Part shown: positions 21,261 to 31,544 of the stretch, piece by piece
How positions within the stretch are numbered: position 1 is the stretch's first letter
Layout: every line of letters starts with the position of its first letter
The notes under the pieces: model-generated
Told to the model about the DNA's origin: nothing
Databases searched by the model: none
The model's input: the letters and a program-made list of their open reading frames with translations, nothing else
From: Sceloporus undulatus
Lineage: Eukaryota; Chordata; Lepidosauria; Squamata; Phrynosomatidae
Assembly: GCF_019175285.1 (NCBI RefSeq)
Contig: NC_056527.1
Span: 107,743,176-107,807,175, forward strand
Length of the DNA: 64,000 nt
Direction: 5' to 3'
Translations under genes and position numbers: made by a program

Positions 21261-21384
21261 GGATAGCAATGGCAAATTCCCTCTGAAGAAACTTGCCAAG
21301 AAAACCATTTGGCTGTATGTCAACAATGACTTGGAACACACAGGAACCACCATCAGTAGTTACCGTCCTTTTTCTGAATAACAT

Positions 21385-21598
21385 GGGCCCTATACAGACA
21401 GGCCAAAATAAAGCTGCTTCAGGTCACTTTGGAGGTATGCTGTTTATGTCAGCATACCTCCAAAAGTCATGATCCAGTCCTAAGGACTGGAGCGCAGCTT
21501 TGACGCAGCTTCCGGACTCTTAGGATGCATGCATAATTTAAACAGCATACCTCCAAAGTGACCAAAAGCAGCTTTATTTTGGCAGTCTGTATGGGGCC
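21385..21598. mobile_element. Palindromic MITE, 'family Q' copy (5-bp target duplication)
   Basis: The inverted ends GCCCTATACAGACAGGCCAAAATAAAGCTGC and the matching right end (GCAGCTTTATTTTGGCAG...GTATGGGGC) enclose CTTTGGAGGTATGCTGTTTA and its inverse. The flanks read CATGG and CATGC. Sister copies are at 32772 and 49815. Confidence 0.75.
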
Positions 21599-21664
21599 AT
21601 GCCATGATCATTCACCAATCTGATCAAGTGTGAGCTCTAGTCCATGAAATCTTTGCTGTTTATT

Positions 21665-22346
21665 GTTGTGTGCCTATGTAGTAAGATGGAGAGTGAGAAA
21701 GGGAGAGCTGATGAGGCTAAGGCTGCCCAGGTGGCAGAGAAGGGAGAGCAAGGCTAATGAAGAGGGGGAGCCAGGAGGGGGCGGAGAAGAGGCCCTAAGG
21801 GGTTTAAAAGAGGAAGGGCTGAGGCGCTTGGGGAGGAGGGCAGGATGCGAAAGAACTAAGCGCGAAGCCGCAGTCAGGGAAGGGAGAGGTCAAGTGCAAA
21901 GCACACCTAGGCAAGACCGAACACCGGTCTTCTGGCGGCGAGTTTCACAGGCCCACCGAAGAGGGCCACATGAGGAGGTACAACCCCGTGACTCCAGGGA
22001 GGAAGGTGACTGTGGGTTATTGGGCCCAGAAGACTGGAGCCCAAGAGCTTTGATTGAGTTGGAGGATGAATGGTGGGACCCAAATGGGACCAGAAGGGAA
22101 TTAGGGTCAGAAACAGTCAAAGGCGAGAAGGCTGAGTACGAAAGCCTTGAGAAGAGCTCAGGGCTTCGGAACGCGTAAGAGGAAGTATACACCTGAATAG
22201 CGCCCCAGAAGAGGCTACAGAACTAAAACCTTGGGAGAGGCTCTTTTATGTTAGAGTTGGCTGAAGAAAGCTTGTATTTTGTTGAAGGGGGTGTTATATT
22301 AAAAGTTGCAAAACATGTGAAGTGTGGACAATAAGTTTGTTATACA
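21665..22346 (+). other. GC-rich unexplained block, possible LTR-type fossil
   Basis: It is a GC-rich, CpG-containing block of about 0.7 kb, with an open frame of 171 codons (21663-22178) rich in Arg, Glu and Gly that resembles no family I know. It has TTTAAAAG at about 21800 and ends in an AT-rich GACAATAAGTTTGTTATACA segment. The layout (TG start, CA end, TATA-like and poly(A)-like signals) is compatible with a single long terminal repeat of a retroelement, but target duplications were not found. Confidence 0.3.
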
Positions 22347-22432
22347 CGTGTAGCTCGGGAGGAGAAAGGAGGAGGAGGGACTATGCAGCCTGTTCCAACA
22401 GCCCCGCCCACAGCCTGCAAGCCATTTTTTTA

Positions 22433-22540
22433 CTTATGGTGACCCTAAGGGGAATTTATAATAGGGTTTTCTTGACTAGTTTCTTTAAAGAAGGTTCAGA
22501 GGGTGTGACTTGCCCAAAGTCACCGAGCCCATGGAGGCTT
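22433..22540 (-). mobile_element. SINE tail fragment
   Basis: TTATGGTGACCCTAAGG, GGGTTTTCTTGACTAG and GTGTGACTTGCCCAAAGTCACC are the reverse of the SINE tail and CORE segment. Confidence 0.55.
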
Positions 22541-22834
22541 ATGCCCCAATAAATTTTATGGACTTTAAGATACGTACCACAAGACTCTTTATTGTCATTC
22601 ACAGATTTTCTTCTCATTGCTGGCCGCTGAGATATGACAGTCATACACTGTAAGACTAAATGAATGGGCTCTTGAGCAAACCAAGCCTGAGCTCTCCCTA
22701 GAAGTCCAAATTACTAAACTGATGATATAAACAGGGATCCTGTACTACCTTTGACACACTGTAGAAGTAATGCAATTTGATAATGCACTTTAACTGCCAT
22801 GACTCCAGCCTACAGAAAGCTGGGATTTGTAGTT

Positions 22835-23325
22835 TTGCATGACCAGTAACACCTGCTGAAATTCATTTTTCTACACAACCATTAATGGTGCAGGAGCCCC
22901 CTCCAGTTTTTATTCTGTTAACTTCTCCTGAGCCTTTGTAGGTTTTAAGATGCTAGAGACAGGTCCTTCCCTCTGTCCTGCCAAAATTAAACACTTTTGC
23001 CAGGAACTCTAATAGGAAAGATAGGCCTCAGATAATGTATCCACTCTAGCACTTCATCTGAGTTTCATGAAATAGGAAAGCTAATTGGATAACATCAATG
23101 TACTGAGAACAATTTACCACATATCATTGGTTGAGCTGTATAATTCAAGTGATGCCATCAAGGCTTTGAAAAAAAAACCTGTCTTTATGTGTCTTTAGTT
23201 GACTGAATGATAGTGACCTATCATAAGGTTTTCTTGGCAAGAGGAGGCTGAGACTATGCGAGTTGCCCAAGGTCACCTAGTGGCTTTACATGGTTGAGTG
23301 GGGATTCGAATCCTGGGCCATTATC
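22835..23325. repeat. Left copy of a sequence duplicated across the assembly gap
   Basis: From ACACCTGCTGAAATTCATTTT to a SINE end (GGTCACCTAGTGG...GATTCGAATCCTGGG), this is collinear with 23530-24065. It includes a minus-strand SINE tail from about 23195. Confidence 0.85.
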
Positions 23326-23502
23326 AGATGAGTCTGGAACTGGGGCTCTTCTGCACTGGGCGGTTCGAATTCACGTTATTTCGCACAATACCATCATACC
23401 AGCATTCGAATGGCCCAATCCGAACTCACGTGAATGCGCGAGCTGCCGAACTGAATGCGCACTGGCCAACACGCTCCAAAAAGAGGAGCCAGTACGCATT
23501 CA

Positions 23503-23527
23503 NNNNNNNNNNNNNNNNNNNNNNNNN
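23503..23527. other. Assembly gap of 25 N
   Basis: Twenty-five unresolved bases occur between two versions of the same local sequence. Any open frame drawn through this gap is meaningless. Confidence 0.99.
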
Positions 23528-23529
23528 AT

Positions 23530-24065
23530 GATGACCGTACCACCTGCTGAAATTCATTTTCTACACAACCATTGGCGTGCAGGAGCCCCCTCCAGTGTTT
23601 ATTCTGTTAACTTCGTCTCCTGCGCCTTTGTAGGTTGTTTCGATGCTAGAGACGGTGAGGTCGCTCCCCTCTGTGCCTGCCAGAAATTTAACACTTTTGC
23701 GCCAGGAACTCTAATCGCAAAGATAGGCCTCCAGATAATGTCTCCACTCCAGCACCTCATCTGTGTTTCATGAAATAGGAGACGCTGAATTGGATAACAT
23801 CAGTTGTACTGGAGAACAATGTTACCACATTCATCTGGTGGATGTAGCTGGTATATTCAACGTGATGCCAGTCAGGCTTTGAAAAAAAACCTGTCTGTTA
23901 TGTGTCTTTAAGTTGACTGATCGGTAGTGGGATCGACCCTATCATACGGTTTTTCCTGGCAGAGGAGGCTGAGGACTCCTGCGCGTTGCCCTAAGGGTCC
24001 ACCTAGTCGGGCTTGCCTCTCCACCTAGTGGGGTGCTGAACCCTGGTTCGTCGTCAGAATCTTTC
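23530..24065. repeat. Right copy of the gap-flanking duplication, with many small insertions
   Basis: Collinear with 22835-23325 but with single extra bases throughout (for example TTCGTCTCCTGCGCC against TTCTCCTGAGCC). The pattern looks like uncorrected long-read sequence rather than evolutionary divergence. Confidence 0.75.
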
Positions 24066-24472
24066 ATGCCCAATCGCGCCCACGCATCACACTGGGTGGC
24101 CTTGAACAACACAAAAAAATTGTGAAGAGGAGAAAGAATAAATAGGGAGTGACAACAGAATGAAGGCATTCAACACAAGCATCAAGGGATTGAACAGAAG
24201 TCCTCCAGCACCACCTTCTGGGAATAAATAATAAAATAAAATAATTTTGCAAAAAAGCATAGTGGATGCAGCTCACATCTTGTCCAGCCAATCAGTCCAG
24301 AGTAAGTGAACGCAGCCAGTGATATCATCAGCTTCTAGGCAATCGAGGAAAACTGACGGGAACTTACTCTCATTGTCCTGCCTTTCCAGCAGTGCTGGTC
24401 ATCCAGAAGAGCAGCTAAGGTGATCCTAGTAGTGAACCTGGACCAAAACTCTTGCTGAAATTATTCTGTATC

Positions 24473-24605
24473 AGGAGTGGGGAACAAGTGACTCTTCAAA
24501 TGTTGTTGGACTTTAACTCCCATAATCCTTACCACTGGCTATGCTGTTTGGAGCTGCAAGAAATTGCAATACAAGAACATCCAGTGCCACACATTCTCCA
24601 CTCCC
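24473..24605. mobile_element. hAT-like palindromic MITE
   Basis: The left end TCAGGAGTGGGGAACAAGTG and the right end CCACACATTCTCCACTCCC are inverted. The interior TGTTGTTGGACTTTAACTCCC is typical of a squamate hAT-type MITE with GGGGTGGGGAA ends. Confidence 0.6.
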
Positions 24606-24609
24606 AGAC

Positions 24610-25450
24610 AAGATCATTAATGCAATCCAAGATGTCTGGAGTTGTAGAGCTGTTGAAGGCACCCCACTCGTGCTGAGCATCTTTTCTTGCTATAGGCCTT
24701 GTACTGTAACCCCTAGTCTCCTTCCCCCCCCCAGACTAGTTTAAGTAGGCTTTTTTCCCCAGACAGTAGCAAAAGGGTGAACCCCCTTGCACTTGTGCAT
24801 ACACATGTTATGAACTGGGAAATATTCTCCTTTATCTTTTGAATTAGCAGCATCAAATAATGGTGCCAAGGAAATATCCCAAGAATACTTTGTGGGTTAG
24901 TGTTGTGGCCAACTTCCTAAACCCCTTTTTTCATGGACAGTACTTTTTTGGACAAGTGCCCCTCTGGCCCTCTTTCACAAGGTCCTTATGCCTGGTGCTC
25001 CCTTTGGATATGTTTCTCTTTTCTATTGGATGAGGGATTAACAGAAGTTAGGAAGATGCAGCAGGGTCGTCCTTGTATTTTGGACTGGGGGAAGGGAATG
25101 CCTTCCAGGGGCCAAAGTTCAATTTGGGAAAGGGCCCAGGGACTAATTCCAGTAATGGGCAAGTTTAAAGCTAGGCCAAAGCAACATGGGCAGGTTAAGA
25201 CATAAATCTTGTATGTTTCTACAGTGCAACAACTTTCAGGCAAACCAAACTTTGCCAGCCTACAAACAAGAGCTTCCATTACATGCAAAACTCTGACTGC
25301 AAATGAGAGGTTCTGTTTGATGCAAACTTTATGGGGCTGCACACCAGATCTAATTTCAGCACAACACCTTCTCAAGCTTTAAAAATATCCTTGTCTCCAT
25401 TTCCTAATATTGACGGGGAGAATGGCAGAAAATATATATGGTATATCCTA
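24610..25450. other. Stretch without recognised gene
   Basis: Only short open frames on both strands (90 and 129 codons) overlap here, without recognisable domains or splice context. Confidence 0.45.
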
Positions 25451-25454
25451 GCTC

Positions 25455-25900
25455 AATGGGGTTCTTCTGCTGATCGTTGTTATTTGCCATCAAGTACAGT
25501 TCAATTTATGGTGGCCCTATAAATGAGAGAGATCTCTGATTGTCAACTGCCCTGCTCAAGGCTTGCAGATTCAGCCTTATTTGATTTAATCATTCCACCT
25601 GTACTGTGGTCTCCCTCTTTTCTTACTGCCTTCCACTTTACCAAGCATTATCATCTTTTCAGTGAATCACATTCTTGTTTCATGATATATTCAAAGTACG
25701 ACAGTCTCAGTTTCATCATCTTTGCTTGTAGTGAGAGTTCAAGTCTGATTTGCTCTAGACCCATTTATTTGCCATTTTAGCAGTCCATAGCATCCACAGA
25801 ACAATTCTCCAGCATCACATCTGCAAGTATCATCTGCATATTTAAATTCTTGATATTTTTCTCTTCCCCAATTTTCATGCTGCTTACTCTGAGTCTACCC
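25455..25900 (-). mobile_element. RTE-like LINE 3' fragment
   Basis: The plus strand reads ATTTATGGTGGCCCTATAAATG, then TTCAAAGTACGACAGTCTCAG and GATTTGCTCTAGACCCATTTATT. This is the reverse of the RTE-like tail also present at 26925-27340 and, in the forward sense, at 20830-21260. Confidence 0.6.
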
Positions 25901-25984
25901 TGGCTTTCAGTAAGATGGTTTCTCCATATAAACAGATAGAAATGCAGATAGAAACAGACAGAGGAGTTTATCACACAGGAGGAA

Positions 25985-26300
25985 TTTCTCTTAATTTTGA
26001 ATGAAAAGAAAGTGGGGCCAGAACGCATTCACATAAAGCCGTTAGTTTAGCGAAATTAAGTGAATGCTCATTGCATTTGAACTGGCTCCCCATTGCCCAA
26101 AAATAGCATGCATGCCATTGCCCAAATTTGCGTGTGGCAGTCTATCATGCAATAACGGTGAAACCCCATGATTGCGCTCTGACTGACTTCCCATTGCCTG
26201 AATTTGTGTGTACTGGGTTATCACACAATAACGTTAAACCTTATGATTGTGTTTGGATTGCCATTGGATTATACTTCCAATTTCCCTTGTCTGATAAACT
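25985..26300. mobile_element. Degraded MITE-like palindrome
   Basis: The words CATGCAATAACGGTGAAACCCCATGATTG and CACACAATAACGTTAAACCTTATGATTG repeat in tandem, and CCATTGCCC recurs. This is probably an old DNA element; no clean ends were found. Confidence 0.35.
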
Positions 26301-26400
26301 CCAGAGTAACATAAAATGCAGTTTTGCTGAACCCTCTTACCGATGGGAAATTGTTCTGTAAATCCATATTGTGTCCTGGCACAACGCCCAGAAAGGCTTG

Positions 26401-26658
26401 TACAGTGGTACCCCGGGATACGAAATGCCCGCGTTACGAAATTTCCGGGATACGAAAAAATTAAATAGGAAAAAACTGTTCCGGGTTACGTTTTTTTTTC
26501 CGGCTTACGAAAAAAATTTTGGTGCTTTTCGGCGCTTTTTCGCACGAAATCGCGGCTTTCCAGCGCTAGCGGCTATGGCTTTTTCGGGTTGCGAAATCTT
26601 TCGGGTTACGAACGGCGCCGCGGAACGAATTAAATTCGTAACCCGGGGTACCACTGTA
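26401..26658. mobile_element. Tigger/pogo-like MITE with TA target duplication
   Basis: TACAGTGGTACCCCGGGATA at the left and CCCGGGGTACCACTGTA at the right are near-perfect inverted ends, with TA on each side. The interior is an imperfect palindrome of GGGTTACGAA words. It is CpG-rich and well kept, suggesting a fairly young insertion. Confidence 0.85.
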
Positions 26659-26659
26659 T

Positions 26660-26890
26660 GTGACAGTGCAGTCCCTTAACAGCTTGGATCCAAGCAGCAG
26701 CCCCAAAAAAATATTTTTCTACTCTCAGCAAGGGATAGGGCCTTTTCTGCAGTGGGTCCACATCTTTGGAATGCCTTCCTTTAGGCTGCATATATAACTC
26801 TTTCCTGGAATTTAGGAGGCTTTTAGAGATGTGTTTATTACAGTCTGCCTTTGGGTTAGTTGATTTTAAATAATTAGTGCTTCCCTTTTA
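26660..26890 (+). mobile_element. L2-type LINE 3' fragment
   Basis: AGGGATAGGGCCTTTTCTGC...GGTCCACATCTTTGGAATGCC corresponds to the RDRAFSAVGPHLWNA-like C-terminal tail of L2 proteins. Confidence 0.55.
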
Positions 26891-26924
26891 TTTGCTATAT
26901 CTTATCAGTATATGTTTGTTGTTG

Positions 26925-27340
26925 TAGTTAACTACCTTAAGTTGATGTTGACTCATGGCGACCCTGTGGATAAGACATCTCCCTGTCCTCCACTGCCCTG
27001 TTTAGTTCCTGCAGATTCATATCCGTGACCTCCTTAATAGTGTCCATCAATCTAGCATGGGGTCTTCCTTTCTTTCTACATCCCTCTATCTTTCCTAGCA
27101 TTATTGTCGTTTCCAATAAGTCATGCATTTTGTGACCAAAGTACGATGGCCTCAATTTGGTAACCTTGGCTTCCAGCGAGATTTCAGACTTCATCTGTTC
27201 TAGGACCTATTTGTTTGTTTTCTTGGATGTCAATGGTATCCTCAGCACTCTTTTCCTGCACCACATCTCTAATAAATGTATTTTCTTTTCATTCATTTTC
27301 TTGTCTAGCTCTCACATCTGTATAATGGGAATACAATGCA
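26925..27340 (-). mobile_element. RTE-like LINE C-terminal fragment
   Basis: Minus-strand frame 26937-27194 reads SLEAKVTKLRPSYFGHKM, then TTIMLGKIEGCRKKGRP, the characteristic tail of RTE-type reverse transcriptase proteins. The 3' end follows towards 26925 (GTTGACTCATGGCGACCC on plus). Confidence 0.65.
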
Positions 27341-27424
27341 TGTACATTTCTAACTTTAGCACATTGTTTATCTTTGCTCTTATATGTTACTGCTTTATTT
27401 TCATGATGTCCCTATTGAATATAT

Positions 27425-27740
27425 TTATCGTGCTCTCCAAATGTCCCGATTTGGCAAGGACAGCCTCAATTAATCCCCTGCTGTCTCACTTTTTCAGCTG
27501 CTTTTAAAACGTCCCAGTTTGTCTCTCCTCCATTGCTGCAAATTGAGTTCAAAGTGCAAAAACAATTTGCATTGAAACATCTCCATGGGGCGGGGGTGGT
27601 GGAAACTTGCCCTTCCCAGTAAGCTCAGGCTGCTGCAGCCTCTCCTCTTCCACATTAGTAAATCTGGCCATCTTGACCACACTCTGGTATTGCTTGGTCA
27701 TACTTGTCCATTTCTAGGAAATATTGGAGAGTATGCATTA
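27425..27740. repeat. Dispersed repeat, copy 1 (second copy at 42355)
   Basis: CCTCAATTAATCCCCTGCTG, CACTTTTTCAGCTGC, AGTTCAAAGTGCAA and CTTCCCAGTAAGCTCAG recur collinearly at 42355-42665. The family is unknown. Confidence 0.6.
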
Positions 27741-28139
27741 TTTGGGTCTGGCTATGTATTATAATCCAGTTAGAGGGTTTGTACTGTGCTCTGAAAAGTG
27801 AGCTACAAATCCATTTAAAACCAGGAGCAGCAGCACTCAGTTTGGAAGATATAAGAGGAAAAGCAAAATGCATGATCCTAAACACTTCCCAATTCATCTT
27901 GGATTGATTCTCTGTTTTCTTTTTTTCAAATGTACCCAACCTCTGGCCTCACAGACAGTGTCTCTGCCAGACCTTTTCCCCTGCGAAGCTAACAGTGCTC
28001 TCAAGTTTCTGTTTCCTGAAATTAAGATGAGACACAAAACTGCTAAACGCTTAAAAAGAAAGGTTTCTTTTCCTGTAATAGCCCACAAACAAAAAGATCC
28101 AGGGAAAATTACACAAACTCACTGCCATTCCAGGACCAC

Positions 28140-28480
28140 GTTCTTTCTTCAATACTCTAATTAATTAATTAATTAATTTATATTATATTTATTTGTATCC
28201 TGCTCTTTCCCCAGAATTGGGACTCAGAGCGGCTTCACAACATTAAAAATAGTACAATTACACACAACTACACATAGTACATACACGTAAATGGAAATAA
28301 GAAAGAAAAAAGAAAATAGTTGTCAGTATGTGAATATTGTATATATGTATATATGTATTCTTTTTTTTTAACCAATAAAAATGTTCTAAAAAAAAAAAAA
28401 TAGTACAATTAAAAACATAGAAAAAAGTACATTAAAGATACTCTAAGATAAAGAACAAAACTCTAAGATAATGAACAAAA
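28140..28480 (-). mobile_element. LINE 3'-UTR-like fragment with (TTAA)n, split by a poly(A) retroposon
   Basis: (TTAA)n is followed by TTTATTTGTATCCTGCTCTTTCC and GACTCAGAGCGGCTTCACAA, the reverse of an L2-type tail. It is split at 28260. Confidence 0.5.
28245..28411 (+). mobile_element. Short L1-type retroposed insertion with target duplication
   Basis: About 137 bp with an AATAAA-type signal (CCAATAAAAATG) and a 13-A tail is flanked on both sides by AAAAATAGTACAATTA (28245-28260 and up to 28411). A long direct repeat plus poly(A) is the hallmark of L1-machinery insertion. The insert is too short to name. Confidence 0.75.
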
Positions 28481-28789
28481 TCTACATGAGGGCTTTGGTG
28501 TACTTTTATTGAGCGAGGAGGCAATCCTTAATAGTTTCAGGGAAGACTTTTTGCGAGTCCTAGAACTTGAGCAAATTGTCAGTGTTACTAAGTGGAACTG
28601 AGATAGGGTTTGCAGTGCTGAGAGGCTTGGAAAGTTTGTAATACAGCCTGGGATGTGTGAGAAAACCATCTGGGGATGGTGGGAGTTGTAGTCAAACATT
28701 CTGGAGAGCACTGGAAGCTGGCAACACATACCCAGAGAAAGAACAAGGACAATTTATTTGTGGTGTAGCAGTTCATTTTGAGATCATAG

Positions 28790-29775
28790 AATAATAGAGT
28801 TGGAAGAGACCGCAAGGGCCATCCAGTCCAACCCCTTCCATGCAGGAACTCTCAATCAAAGCATCCCCAACAGATGGCCATCCAGCCTCTGTTTAAAGAC
28901 CTCCAAGGAAGGAGACTCCACCACACTGTGTCTTCTACTGTGAACAGCCCTCCTCCTAATGTTGAGGTGGAATCTCTTTTCCTGTAGCTCGCACCCATTG
29001 TTCCGTGTCCTATTCTCTGGAGCAGCAGAAAACAAGCTTGCTCCCTCCTCAATATGACATTCCTTCAAATATTTAAACTAGGCTATCATATCATCTCTTA
29101 ACCATCTCTTCGGTAGGCTAAACATACCCAGCTCCCTAAATCTTTCCTCATAAGGCATGGTTTGTAGACCCTTCACCATTTTACTCACTCTCCCCTGGAC
29201 ATGCTGCAACTTGTCAACATCCTTTTTGAATTGTGGTGCCCAAAACTGGACACAGTATTACAGGCAAGTCCTGACCAAAGCAGAATAGAGTGACCCTAAT
29301 ACTTCCCTTGATCTAGACACTAAATAAACTCCTATTGATGCAGCCTAGAATCGCATTGGCCTTCTTACCTGCCACATCACACTGTTGACTCATGTTCAAC
29401 TTTGGTCTACTACTAGATCCCTTCTACATGTAATCTTGTTAAGTCAAGTGTTCCTCCCCCATCCTATATTTATGCATTTCATTTTTTCTGTCTAAGACAG
29501 TGCAGTGTTTTACATTTCTCCATGTTGAAATTCATTTTGTTAGTTTTGGTCCAGCTTTTTCATTTTTTAAGGTCATTTTGAATTTTGATTCTCTCTTCTG
29601 GGGTATTTGCTACTCCTCCTAATTTGCTGTCATCTGCAGATTTGATAAGCATCCCTCCTATTCTTTGATTCAAGTTGTTGATAAAGATTTTGAATAGCAC
29701 TTTGCCCAGGACGGAACCCTGTAGTATGGAGAGTCTCATAATGATAGTCACCCACAGGGAGAATCCCATATTGTG
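28790..29775 (-). mobile_element. CR1 LINE, 5'-truncated
   Basis: The 3' terminus is at about 28790 (TCATAGAATAATAGAGTTGG on plus). The coding tail extends to about 29770. Minus-strand frame 29560-29769 reads GSVLGKVLFKIFINNL and SADDSKLGGVANTPE, the RT palm region (with SADD in place of FADD) and downstream segment of CR1. The frame is broken. Confidence 0.8.
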
Positions 29776-30065
29776 GTGTCAGTTTGTATATATAAAAGAC
29801 ATTGCTCACCATTTCCAGTGGAGGTGGCAAACAATGCCACAGTCCCTGCTAAACAATAAATGATGGAAGTTTGACCCTGCAATTCTTGGATCCCACACAC
29901 CCCAACCCTGTTTTGACCCACAAGAAAGCTAGTCCAATGTCATCCAAGCACAAGAAGTCTTCTGTGCTATACACTTAGATCTAGTGTCATCCTTTGAGCA
30001 GAAGCTAGTTTGGAATCATGAGCCCTGCTTAGAAGAATAAAGAAATTATATAAAGAGTCTATGAT

Positions 30066-30446
30066 TCTATATACACTTGTCCCACTGCATTCTCTGGGTT
30101 TAGGGGCACAGGACCCCTGCGGATGTGAAATAAATGCAAATAACAAAAGCACTGTGTTTTTATGTGAGAGAACACCTGTCTAGGAATCTCTAGGCCCTCC
30201 AATGCAATTCTGTAGTTAACCTCTGCCAAAACACTGACCACAGAATTGCGCTGGAGAAGCTACAAAGGCCTAGTGGAGTGTTCTCTCTAGGAATCTCTAG
30301 GTCCTTCAGTGCGATTTTTGGTTAAAGTTGACCACAGAGATGCACTGGAGGACCTAGATATTCCTAGAGAGAACATATTAATAAAATCTGTGAATAATAA
30401 AATCTGCAAAAGTCAAAGCCTCAAATGTGGAGGGACAAGTGTGTGT
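30066..30446. mobile_element. Mariner-like palindromic element (TCTCTAGGAATCTCTAGG family)
   Basis: The ends TACACTTGTCCCACTGCATT and AAATGTGGAGGGACAAGTG are inverted. Inner TAGGAATCTCTAGGCCCTCC and its inverse match copies at 47693 and 63849. Confidence 0.7.
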
Positions 30447-30465
30447 ATATGTGTGTGTGTGCTTG

Positions 30466-30466
30466 T

Positions 30467-30513
<47 letters not shown>
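30466..30513. repeat. (TA)n microsatellite
   Basis: An uninterrupted TA run of over 40 bp follows a (GT)n run. Confidence 0.95.
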
Positions 30514-30515
<2 letters not shown>

Positions 30516-30738
30516 TTGACCCTCTGTTTTTGTGGGGGATCCTTTCCGGACCCCTCCCCCTGCAAAAATGGAGGCTTGAGAATATTCAAGCCCCACAGGC
30601 TTGAATGGGGAATGTCCCCATGCATGCGACCCGGGTGCGCATGCTGGGCACACGCATCATTGAGAATAACGGAGGTCTCCCCTCTGCGGATATTCAAAGT
30701 CATGGATCTGAGATCTGTGAATTAGGAGGGACAACTCT
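30513..30738. mobile_element. Mariner-like element
   Basis: The left end TGGTTGACCCTCTGTTTTTG and the right end GTGAATTAGGAGGGACAACTCT are inverted relatives. The interior has paired GCATGCGACCCGGGTGCGCATGC and TGGGGAATGTCCCCA words. Confidence 0.55.
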
Positions 30739-30869
30739 GTGTGTGTGCGTGTGCATGTGTGCGTGTATTATCTATATCTGTTTATTTATATTTATTTATT
30801 GGCTTTTATATGGGGTGGGTGTTTCTGATGATGTGTCTGTTTTTAATCTCAATTTTATACTGTTTTAAC

Positions 30870-30990
30870 TGGGTTATCTTAATTGTGGTTTTTAAAAAGT
30901 GTTTTTAAAAGTGTTTTTGCCTTGTGAGCTACACTGGGTCCCTTTTTGGGAGAATGGCAGCATAAACAATGAAATATAAATATAAATAAA
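30870..30990 (+). mobile_element. L2-type LINE 3' end
   Basis: TTGTGAGCTACACTGGGTCCC and GGCAGCATAAACAATGAAATA followed by ATAAATAAATA form the L2-type 3' terminus. Confidence 0.5.
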
Positions 30991-31004
30991 TACATTACAT
31001 TATA

Positions 31005-31344
31005 TATACACACACACACATATGTAATGTTATATATGTGTGTGTGTCTGTGTATGCATATTTATCTATATCTATATCTATATCTATATGTTATATCTAT
31101 ATCTATATCTATATCTATATCTATATAACACCGTAGGAATAGCAAGTACATTTCTGTACTCCTTATTAGTTCACTTAAGCATTCCCTAAGCAGTTTACAA
31201 TGTGTAAGTAACATGTTTTATATCTATCTATCTATAGCTTATATATATATGTGTGTGTGTGTGTACACACACACACATATATATACACACACTGGAGAGC
31301 TCCAGATGTTCCAGCTGTTTCCTCTCTATATGTGTGTATATACA

Positions 31345-31375
<31 letters not shown>

Positions 31376-31376
31376 T
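31005..31376. repeat. CA/TG, TA and TATCTA microsatellite cluster just upstream of the sacsin-like promoter
   Basis: (CA)n, (ATATCT)n at 31060-31125, (TATC)n and (GT)n at about 31346-31375 are readable. They end 85 bp before the ISRE. Confidence 0.9.
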
Positions 31377-31406
31377 AATGGGATCTCTCCCCCACTTTCC
31401 TGTCTC

Positions 31407-31480
31407 GATAAGTTTCGTTTCTGGCTCTCCTTCCTAGCTTTTAGTCGCCCCCATAAAATCACTTTCGCTTTCCATTTCTC
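31407..31480 (+). promoter_or_regulatory. Interferon-stimulated response element (ISRE/IRF sites)
   Basis: At 31463-31478 three TTTC units lie at exact two-base spacing (TTTCGCTTTCCATTTC). On the minus strand this is GAAATGGAAAGCGAAAGT, a full tandem GAAANN array that fits the IRF/ISGF3 consensus. A second, weaker IRF-like site (AGTTTCGTTTC) lies at 31410-31420. The array ends 35 bp upstream of the TATA box, the usual place in interferon-stimulated genes. Function is inferred. Confidence 0.72.
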
Positions 31481-31513
31481 CCAAAGAGATGGATGAATGA
31501 GCCGAACAGACCC

Positions 31514-31520
31514 TATAAAA
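31514..31520 (+). promoter_or_regulatory. TATA box of the sacsin-like gene
   Basis: CCTATAAAAGGCC is a consensus TATA box. It predicts transcription starting near 31545. A TATA promoter is typical of inducible genes. Confidence 0.65.
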
Positions 31521-31544
31521 GGCCAGCGGAAGGAGCAGCTCGCC

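Noticed and set aside
21663-22178. 171-codon open frame as a gene
   Set aside because: GC-rich composition alone explains its openness. It has no domain, no splice context, and stops at an arbitrary point.
23294-23773. 159-codon open frame across 23503-23527
   Set aside because: It runs through 25 unresolved bases and an apparent assembly duplication.
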